A stretch of 5,301 nucleotides of DNA from DSAR01 sp034437315. GTDB lineage: Bacteria > Chloroflexota > Anaerolineae > B4-G1. The notes beneath the pieces are model-generated. The model did not search any database. It was given only the letters and a program-made list of their open reading frames with translations, and was not told where the DNA came from. The DNA lies in NCBI GenBank assembly GCA_034437315.1, contig DAOTUC010000226.1:1-5301 (forward strand), given 5' to 3'. The translations under genes and the position numbers were made by a program. How positions within the stretch are numbered: position 1 is the first letter of the stretch; the number at the start of each line of letters is the position of its first letter. Shown here piece by piece: positions 1 through 4,830 of the stretch.

Positions 1-60
1 GGACAGACGTTGCTGACCACAAACGTGGGCGCGCGCCCCAGGCGCACTACCTGGCTGTCC
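1..60. repeat. Cloverleaf-like GC-rich inverted-repeat cluster of unknown nature
   Basis: Four perfect inverted repeats nest without gaps. GGACAG (1-6) pairs with CTGTCC (55-60), ACGTT (7-11) with AACGT (22-26), GGGC (27-30) with GCCC (35-38), and CAGG (39-42) with CCTG (50-53). Bases 27-38 are also a perfect 12-bp palindrome, GGGCGCGCGCCC. The result resembles a four-way junction. It is not a tRNA: arm lengths are wrong and there is no TTCRA loop or recognisable anticodon arm. It could be a structured RNA, the end of a mobile element, a REP-like element or chance in GC-rich DNA. The window edge cuts exactly at the outer stem, so the true boundary is unknown. The pairing is seen; any function is a guess. 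Confidence 0.35.
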
Positions 61-379
61 AAGTATCTCAACAACCCGTCATTGCTCTGGCTGGCATTCT
101 CTTCTGGGCTTCCAGCGCCTTTGCCAAGCGCTTCAAATTGATTGCTGCGCCCGTGAACGACGCCTGCAGGCGCTCTTTGTTCCTGACGTGCTTCGTGCTT
201 GCGCAGTGACCAAACTCAGAATGATGGGACAGATGCCGCATTGGATCAGGATCTGCCAGGTTAGGATGCTCCTATTGTGCCTGATTTGCCTCGCCAAGTT
301 AAACTGGACATGGCAAAAGCCGGTCGCTTTTTTCGACAAAGTCTTGCATATACTCGCCGGATGAATTTTCCCAATGCGT
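61..379. other. Upstream region without a recognisable gene
   Basis: No reading frame here resembles a protein I know. Plus-strand frame 3 is open from the left edge to a TGA at 207-209, and the same codon register on the minus strand is open from the edge to about 216, so the two readings compete. Both could be chance, or one could be the end of a truncated upstream gene. Landmarks are a perfect 12-bp palindrome CGCCTGCAGGCG (161-172) followed by a T-containing run, a small hairpin GTCG/CGAC around six Ts (323-337), and an isolated TATACT box (349-354). Longer start-to-stop readings on both strands in 133-465 have no family resemblance, no convincing ribosome binding site and no consistent codon bias, so I leave them unannotated. 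Confidence 0.5.
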
Positions 380-420
380 CAGAACGGCTCACAGGGGCTT
401 TAGAAGGCCCCAGAACCGCT
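380..420. promoter_or_regulatory. Hairpin flanked by near-identical 10-mers, candidate operator
   Basis: CAGAACGGCT (380-389) and CAGAACCGCT (411-420) differ at one base and start 31 bp apart, close to three helical turns. Between them lies a hairpin, GGGGCT (394-399) with GGCCCC (406-411): five Watson-Crick pairs plus one G-T, loop TTAGAA. The element sits about 25 bp upstream of the -35 region of the promoter for the large regulator. Direct repeats on one helix face are the kind of site used by SARP/AfsR-type winged-helix proteins, so autoregulation is possible. No T-tract follows directly, so a terminator is less likely. The repeats are seen; the role is inferred. Confidence 0.3.
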
Positions 421-444
421 ACGTTTTCCCGGGAGGCTGTACAA

Positions 445-480
445 TTGCGCGTCCCCTCAAAATAAGTATAATCAAAACCA
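445..480 (+). promoter_or_regulatory. Sigma-70-type promoter, apparently giving a leaderless mRNA
   Basis: TATAAT at 467-472 matches the -10 consensus exactly. TTGCGC at 445-450, 16 bp upstream, keeps the TTG of the -35 box but only 3 of 6 bases overall. A start site about seven bases after the -10 box falls at 479-480, on the A of the ATG. No Shine-Dalgarno sequence lies in 455-479; the only purine-rich motif, GGGAGG at 431-436, is over 40 bases away. TACAAT at 440-445 is an alternative -10 box but has no -35 partner. This explains how a gene without a ribosome binding site could be translated. Confidence 0.6.
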
Positions 481-3400
481 TGATGATGGCCAAGTTGGAT
501 TTGTGCGTTCGCCTTTTCGGATCGCTGGAGCTGGCTGCTGGCAAACAGCCGGGGGAGGAGATCACAGGCGAAGAGATTGTCTCACGCCCCAATTCGCCTC
601 AAGCTCGATCATTATTGGCCTATCTTATCCTGCACCACGATCGACCGATACCCCGGGACCGGCTGACGGGCATCTTCTGGCCAGAGCGATCCGACGCCCG
701 CGCCCGGCGGGCGCTTTCCCACGCCCTGTGGCAGATCCGCAATGCGCTCGGCCCCGCCGCTTCACGTTTGACCACAGACGAGGACACGGTCTGCTTTACC
801 TTGTGCGCCGGCGATTGGCTCGACGTGGCGGTCTTTCAAGACAAGATCGAGCGCGCTGACGATCTCTCGTCCCGTGAGGTCGACTTGAGCAAAGCCGTTG
901 GTATCTATCGGGCCGATTTCCTGGAGGCGTGTTACGATGATTGGGCGCTCCTGGAGCGGGAGCGGCTGCGAGAGCTCTACTTGCGCGCTTTGGAAAGCTT
1001 GATCATCCTGTACAAGCAGAAAGGGAAATACGCTCAAGCCCTCGAATGCGCCCAACAGTTAGCGGCGGCCGACCCGCTACGTGAGTCGGCGCACAGGGAA
1101 CTGATGCAGCTGTATCACCTATTGGACCGTCACCGCGCTGCATTGACGCAGTACGAGACCTTATGCCGGTTACTGGATGAAGAACTGAGCGTTGAGCCAG
1201 CCGCTGCCACGACGGCGCTCTATCACGAGATCGTTGCAGCGTTGGAGGAGGCCGGGTCACCCCACCTGCCCGTCGCCGCGCCGCCGCCCCCCCTGCTGCG
1301 CGATTTGGCCCATCTGCCCTTTGTGGGGCGGTCTGAGGAACGAGCGGCGTTACTCGATCGCTTGCAGGCTGCGGGGCAGGGGCGTGGCGGGATGGCGCTG
1401 GTGGAGGGGAATGCGGGCGTGGGAAAAACGCGCCTGGTCGCGGAGATCGTCGCCGACGCCCGGTGGCGCGGATTCCAGGTCGGGCTGGGCAAGGCGGACC
1501 CCCTGGCTACCTCAACCCCGTATCAGTCCTTGCGCGAGGCCCTCTTACCTTTACTGACGCCGATGCGAGTCAACCAGTTGAGACATCTGATTGAGCCGGA
1601 ATGGTTGCGGGTGCTTCCTCCGCTTTTCCCGCCCCTGGACGAAAGTCCCTCTGCGGTGTCCGGCGAGCATACTCCCGCGTCGTCCCTTGGCTCAACCCTG
1701 GATACGGCAGAGGAGCAGCGGCGGTTGATGGAAAGCCTGGTTCATCTCCTGGAAGGCCTGGCTGCCGTTACGCCGCTTCTGTTGGTTGTGGAGGATCTGC
1801 ATTGGGCGGATGAAGCCACCCTGGATACCTTGCTTCACCTGGTTACTCATCTATCGCAACAGCGGGTGCTTTTCATCCTGACCTATCGCATCGCCGAGGC
1901 ACGCCAGCGGAAGATCGTCTGGAAAACGCTGGAGACGCTTGACCTCAGGCAATCTCTGCGGCGGGTGCAGCTTTCATCTTTTGAGCGGTCTGAGGCCGTG
2001 GCCCTGGTTCAGCGGGCGATGGACGTTGGCCCCGAGGATGCGCAGGCGACCGCTTTTGCCGCGCGCCTGCGAGAAGAAACGGGAGGCAATGCCCTGTTCC
2101 TGGTCGAGAGTCTCAAATCGTTGTTGGAACGGGGACATTTGACGTCTTCACCGGAGGGTTGGCGTTTCCCCGCCAAAGACCTCCCGCTCCTCACCCCGGC
2201 TTCTGTCCAGATGTTGGTCGGTGAGCGCGTGACCCGGTTATCGGCCCATATGCGCCGGGTACTCGAGATGGTCGCTGTCCTGGGTGAGGATGCCGATTTT
2301 ACAGCGCTTTCGCACGCCGTTGACATGGAACCGGTCGGTCTGCTGGCGGCGCTCGGTGAGTTGGAGCAGCGGGGTTTCCTGGTCGAGATGGAGGACCGGT
2401 ATCGCCTGGAGCACGACCGGATTCAGGAGATCGTCTACCAGAACGTGCCTCCCGATCGACGGCGGATTTTGCATCGACGGGCCGGGCATAGCCTGGAGCG
2501 CTCGTATCCTGAACGCATCGAGTCCCTGGCCCGCCATTTCAGCCTGGGAGAGGTCTGGGACAAAGCAGTTGCTTACAATCGGCAAGCGGGCCGTCGGGCG
2601 GGAGACGTTTATGCCGGCGTCGAGGCAGCGGCTTACTACCACCAAGCCCTGTCTGCTTGGCAGCGTCTGCGTCCCCGCGAGTTAGCGGTGGGCATTGACT
2701 TGCATCGAGCGCGCGGGCGAATTTGCCAGGACATCGGTCGCTTCGATCAGGCAGAAGCTGACTTCTGGGCTGCCTATGAGCTGGCTGAAGATATGGAAGA
2801 CCGCGTCGCGCGGTTCCAGGTCCAAGCCCAGGCGCTGACGCTACTCAGTTCGCTCAAGTTCCAGCAGGGTGATTTCGAGGGGGCGGCGGAGGTTGCCCAA
2901 CGGGCCTTGGATCTTGCCCAGGCAGCCGAACACAAACTCGAAATCGCCGATGGGTTGTTCAAGAAGGCCAACGCGATACGGAACCTGGGACATCATCGAC
3001 AAGCTATCGAATTGTACGAACGGGCGGCCGACGTTTTCGCAGAACTGGACGATCTGTCTCACCTGGCCGATTGCCTGAACCGAATGGGGTATGTGTTTGT
3101 ATTCCGGGGAGATTATGACCAGGCTGAGTCAGTTATGACGCGTTCTCTAAACCTCCGGCGCCAGCTAGACGACCGGGTTGGTGTGGCCTATTCCCTGATT
3201 AACCTGTCTGGGGTATACGCCTATCGAGGATATTTTTCTCAGGTTCTCCAGTTCACGCGGGAGGCGCTCGAGGTGGCTCACGCTATTGGCGATCCCTATG
3301 GCGAGGATGCGGCCCTGAACATACAAGGGGTGGCCCTGCTGGAATTGGGAAAGCCGGATCAGGCGATCCCCTACCTTGAGCAGGCCCTGGAGATTGCCCG

Positions 3401-4271
3401 GCAGATTGGCGACCGATCCCTGGAGCCCAGCGCGCTTGCCGAAATGGGATGGGCTTATTTCCACCTGGGGGATCTGGAACGGGCCTACGCGTTATTGGAA
3501 AAGGCACGAGACCAGGCCTTGGTCAGTGTGGAGAAACAGGAGCTGCCCGCGATTTATGCTTATTCGTGCCAGGTGGCCAGGAGCCTGGGACACGGCGCCG
3601 AGGCGCTCGCCTACGCCCGGGCCGGCCTGCAGGTGGCCCAGGAATTGGAAGAACCTTGGTCGGTGGGCCTGGCCTGGCGGGTGATGGGGGACATCGCCGC
3701 CCAATCAGGTCATTTAGAGGCCGCCATCGAGCCGCGTGCTTGTTTTGAAGAAAGCGTTCGTATCCTGCGAAAAATTGGCGCCGAGGCGGAATTGGCCCGC
3801 AGCTTGGCCGCTTATGGGCGTTACCTGGCGCAGTCGACGTCCGTCGATGAGGATGAAGCGTCGCGCGGTGCAGCGATGTTGGCCGAGGCCCGGGTTCTAT
3901 TTCGGCGCCTGGAGATGGCTGGTGATCTGGCCCGGCTCGATGCGGAGAGCGCCGAGCGTCGGACGGCGCGTCAGCTCACCATTCGCCTGGCCCAGATCGA
4001 TGCCCCCATTGGCCGTCCGTTGCGTGAAGACGAGTACGTCACGGTGGACTGGACGGTCTTCGCGCCGGAGGACGACGTCATCACCGATCCGGTCGAACGC
4101 CGCCGCTACCAGGTCTTGCGGCTGTTGCGCGAAGCTGCCGAGCAGTCCGCCGCTCCTACCGTGGCCGATCTGGCCGCCGTGCTGGACGTCAGTCAGCGCA
4201 CCATCAAGCGCGATCTGGCCGCCCTGCGGGCCGCCGGCCACGACGTGCAGACGCGGGGCAGTCGGGGGTAG
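480..4271 (+). CDS. AfsR/LAL-like regulator: OmpR-type winged helix, BTAD, STAND ATPase, TPR repeats, C-terminal HTH
   Basis: A 1263-residue cytoplasmic ATP-dependent transcriptional regulator. Residues 5-108 form an OmpR/SARP-type winged helix (core 'SLLAYLILHHDRPIPRDRL', then 'RRALSHALWQIRNALG'). Residues 113-252 are the bacterial transcriptional activation domain, with 'DWALLERERLRELYLRALE' and 'LSVEP'. 'FVGRSEE' at 281 opens the AAA_16/STAND ATPase: Walker A GNAGVGKT 310-317, Walker B LLLVVEDLHWAD 433-444, sensor-like 'ILTYR' 466-470 and 'GGNALFLVESL' 535-545. Residues 570-690 look like the winged-helix arm that follows the ATPase in MalT/AfsR proteins. Residues 739-1115 are TPR-like repeats. 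Residues 1227-1250 (core VSQRTIKRDLAAL) are a DeoR/HTH_11-type helix-turn-helix. Classical AfsR has no C-terminal HTH and LAL regulators carry a LuxR one, so this layout is a hybrid. The catalytic motifs are intact and no frameshift is visible. Start: three tandem ATGs (480, 483, 486); 480 fits a leaderless transcript. The inducer and targets cannot be read from the sequence. Confidence 0.93.
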   Translation: MMMAKLDLCVRLFGSLELAAGKQPGEEITGEEIVSRPNSPQARSLLAYLILHHDRPIPRDRLTGIFWPERSDARARRALSHALWQIRNALGPAASRLTTDEDTVCFTLCAGDWLDVAVFQDKIERADDLSSREVDLSKAVGIYRADFLEACYDDWALLERERLRELYLRALESLIILYKQKGKYAQALECAQQLAAADPLRESAHRELMQLYHLLDRHRAALTQYETLCRLLDEELSVEPAAATTALYHEIVAALEEAGSPHLPVAAPPPPLLRDLAHLPFVGRSEERAALLDRLQAAGQGRGGMALVEGNAGVGKTRLVAEIVADARWRGFQVGLGKADPLATSTPYQSLREALLPLLTPMRVNQLRHLIEPEWLRVLPPLFPPLDESPSAVSGEHTPASSLGSTLDTAEEQRRLMESLVHLLEGLAAVTPLLLVVEDLHWADEATLDTLLHLVTHLSQQRVLFILTYRIAEARQRKIVWKTLETLDLRQSLRRVQLSSFERSEAVALVQRAMDVGPEDAQATAFAARLREETGGNALFLVESLKSLLERGHLTSSPEGWRFPAKDLPLLTPASVQMLVGERVTRLSAHMRRVLEMVAVLGEDADFTALSHAVDMEPVGLLAALGELEQRGFLVEMEDRYRLEHDRIQEIVYQNVPPDRRRILHRRAGHSLERSYPERIESLARHFSLGEVWDKAVAYNRQAGRRAGDVYAGVEAAAYYHQALSAWQRLRPRELAVGIDLHRARGRICQDIGRFDQAEADFWAAYELAEDMEDRVARFQVQAQALTLLSSLKFQQGDFEGAAEVAQRALDLAQAAEHKLEIADGLFKKANAIRNLGHHRQAIELYERAADVFAELDDLSHLADCLNRMGYVFVFRGDYDQAESVMTRSLNLRRQLDDRVGVAYSLINLSGVYAYRGYFSQVLQFTREALEVAHAIGDPYGEDAALNIQGVALLELGKPDQAIPYLEQALEIARQIGDRSLEPSALAEMGWAYFHLGDLERAYALLEKARDQALVSVEKQELPAIYAYSCQVARSLGHGAEALAYARAGLQVAQELEEPWSVGLAWRVMGDIAAQSGHLEAAIEPRACFEESVRILRKIGAEAELARSLAAYGRYLAQSTSVDEDEASRGAAMLAEARVLFRRLEMAGDLARLDAESAERRTARQLTIRLAQIDAPIGRPLREDEYVTVDWTVFAPEDDVITDPVERRRYQVLRLLREAAEQSAAPTVADLAAVLDVSQRTIKRDLAALRAAGHDVQTRGSRG

Positions 4272-4281
4272 GTTGCAGGCT

Positions 4282-4310
4282 GGTGTATCGGTAAATCGGT
4301 ATATTGATGG
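4282..4310. repeat. Degenerate octamer tandem repeat (ATCGGTAW), copy A
   Basis: ATCGGTAA (4287-4294), ATCGGTAT (4295-4302) and the decayed ATTGATGG (4303-4310) follow with an 8-bp period just after the regulator stop codon. The 22 bases 4282-4303 match the reverse complement of 4774-4795 at 19 of 22 positions. I read the two as copies of one intergenic repeat family in opposite orientation. They could pair in a long transcript, but the 470-nt distance makes that a weak idea. Confidence 0.6.
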
Positions 4311-4455
4311 ATTTCCTCGTCTGTTTTATAGTCTCCTTCGTCTAGGTGCTACGCATTACGTTTTACGTCTCCTGTCTTATGTCCTCCCATTTGTCCCCAA
4401 GGTTATATCCTCATCTCTCGCTCCATAGATAACGCATAGACACTGATGTGGTACA

Positions 4456-4527
4456 CTGCTTTCGACTTTGGGAAGCGGCTCGGTTTCCCTGGCGTTGACT
4501 GTGTTTGGTTCGTCTTGTCGAAAGTGG
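4456..4527 (+). promoter_or_regulatory. Possible folded leader upstream of the 73-residue gene
   Basis: CTTTCGAC (4459-4466) is a perfect inverted repeat of GTCGAAAG (4517-4524). In RNA the stem extends through two G-U pairs and a C-G pair to 4456/4527, giving 11 pairs. The 50-nt loop contains a second small hairpin, GGGAA (4470-4474) with TTCCC (4485-4489). The outer stem ends inside the G-run that serves as ribosome binding site, so folding could affect translation. No known riboswitch is recognised, and the loop is long enough that the stem may be fortuitous. Confidence 0.25.
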
Positions 4528-4536
4528 GGGAAAGGT

Positions 4537-4758
4537 ATGCCTGATGAGAATCGCAGGAGCGATTCTTTCGTCGTGCGCATCTGGTGGGAACATGCCGACG
4601 AGGATCACATCTTCTGGCGAGGATGGGTCCAGCACGCCGTCACGGCCGATGTGTGCTATTTTCATCGCGTCGTCGACATGCTGTCTTTCATTGAAGCGCA
4701 AACCGGCCTGCTAACCCGGTCACAGGACGGGGCATCAGGGAAAGAGGAAGATGTATGA
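4537..4758 (+). CDS. Small conserved-looking protein of unknown function (FVVRIWWE/WRGWVQH type)
   Basis: A 73-residue soluble protein, no signal peptide or membrane segment. The core spans residues 11-59: a strand 'FVVRIWWEHADED' (11-23), a second strand 'FWRGWVQHAVTADVCYF' (26-42), and a likely helix 'VDMLSFIEAQTGLL' (46-59). The tail from 60 is polar and probably disordered. Four tryptophans (16, 17, 27, 30) and the R-G-W-V-Q-H stretch make it look like a real compact beta-beta-alpha domain. I recall similar short Chloroflexota proteins near BTAD-type regulators, all of unknown function. The ATG at 4537 is preceded by GGGGG at 4526-4530, six bases away. An in-frame TTG at 4468 would add 23 residues but has no ribosome binding site. 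It lies 265 bp after the regulator and 72 bp before the secreted-protein gene, same strand. A regulatory or adaptor role is only a guess from context. Confidence 0.75.
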   Translation: MPDENRRSDSFVVRIWWEHADEDHIFWRGWVQHAVTADVCYFHRVVDMLSFIEAQTGLLTRSQDGASGKEEDV

Positions 4759-4763
4759 GATCT

Positions 4764-4797
4764 GGTAAACGCGTATACCGGTTTACCGATCTACCGA
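4764..4797. repeat. Degenerate octamer repeat, copy B (inverted relative to copy A), with hairpin
   Basis: TATACCGG (4774-4781), TTTACCGA (4782-4789) and TCTACCGA (4790-4797) run with an 8-bp period, matching copy A on the opposite strand (19 of 22 bases over 4774-4795). Just upstream GGTAAAC (4764-4770) pairs with GTTTACC (4781-4787) around a 10-base loop containing the palindrome GTATAC. This hairpin falls six bases after the stop codon of the small gene and has no T-run after it, so it is not a typical intrinsic terminator. It might protect a 3' end or be only the repeat folding on itself. Confidence 0.55.
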
Positions 4798-4818
4798 CCC
4801 AACCTATCTAGCAAAATC

Positions 4819-4824
4819 AGGAGG
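4819..4824 (+). promoter_or_regulatory. Strong Shine-Dalgarno site AGGAGG
   Basis: A perfect AGGAGG ends six bases before the ATG at 4831 and fixes the start of the secreted-protein gene. The contrast with the large regulator, which has no such site, supports the leaderless reading of the latter. Confidence 0.9.
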
Positions 4825-4830
4825 ATTAAA

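Larger units (their letters stand above)
4272..4536. other. Non-coding spacer with degenerate tandem repeats and a possible leader
   Basis: This 265-bp gap has no credible gene. It begins with octamer repeats (4282-4310), continues as a pyrimidine-rich plus strand (about 4311-4425) containing three ACG-starting heptamers (4351-4371), and ends in a potentially folded leader before the next gene. No strong intrinsic terminator (GC stem plus T-run) follows the regulator stop, so read-through is possible. TACACT (4452-4457) is a weak -10 candidate without a good -35. TTGACT (4495-4500) is a good -35-like hexamer without a good -10 at normal spacing. No promoter can be placed with confidence. Confidence 0.6.

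Noticed and set aside
1..60. tRNA gene or integron attC site
   Set aside because: The arm lengths and loops do not fit a tRNA, and the outer ends lack the GTTRRRY/RYYYAAC core of attC sites.
133..339. 68-codon minus-strand ORF in the upstream region
   Set aside because: Translation looks random (scattered Arg, Ser, Cys), with no ribosome binding site and no family resemblance.
394..427. Intrinsic terminator formed by the GGGGCT/GGCCCC hairpin
   Set aside because: The nearest T-run (TTTT, 424-427) is 12 bases past the stem, and no recognised gene ends upstream.
277..465. 62-codon plus-strand ORF with a GTG start
   Set aside because: No ribosome binding site, no recognisable motif, and no coding-like composition. 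Only its last 34 codons, from the ATG at 361, have any promoter argument and are listed as a speculative finding.
503..4241. Many overlapping ORFs on both strands inside the large gene
   Set aside because: They are antisense or frame-shifted shadows of a 1263-codon gene whose own translation has intact, ordered domains. GC-rich coding DNA produces such open frames routinely.
3736..4428. 230-codon plus-frame ORF overlapping the 3' end of the regulator and the spacer
   Set aside because: It is rich in Arg, Trp, Pro and Ser as expected of a frame-shifted GC-rich gene, and it runs into repeat-bearing spacer. The regulator frame carries a clear helix-turn-helix here.
4468..4536. Upstream TTG start adding 23 residues to the small protein, ending in a lipobox-like FGSSC
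   Set aside because: No ribosome binding site before 4468, no leucine or equivalent at -3 of the cysteine, and no basic N-terminus. The ATG at 4537 has a well-placed G-run.
4411..4701. Minus-strand ORFs across the 73-residue gene
   Set aside because: They are opposite a better candidate that has a ribosome binding site and a domain-like core; translations lack recognisable motifs.
4782..4810. Promoter for the secreted-protein gene (TTTACC, 17 bp, TATCTA)
   Set aside because: The -35 matches 4 of 6 but the -10 only 3 of 6, and the -35 lies within repeat copy B. Too weak to annotate.
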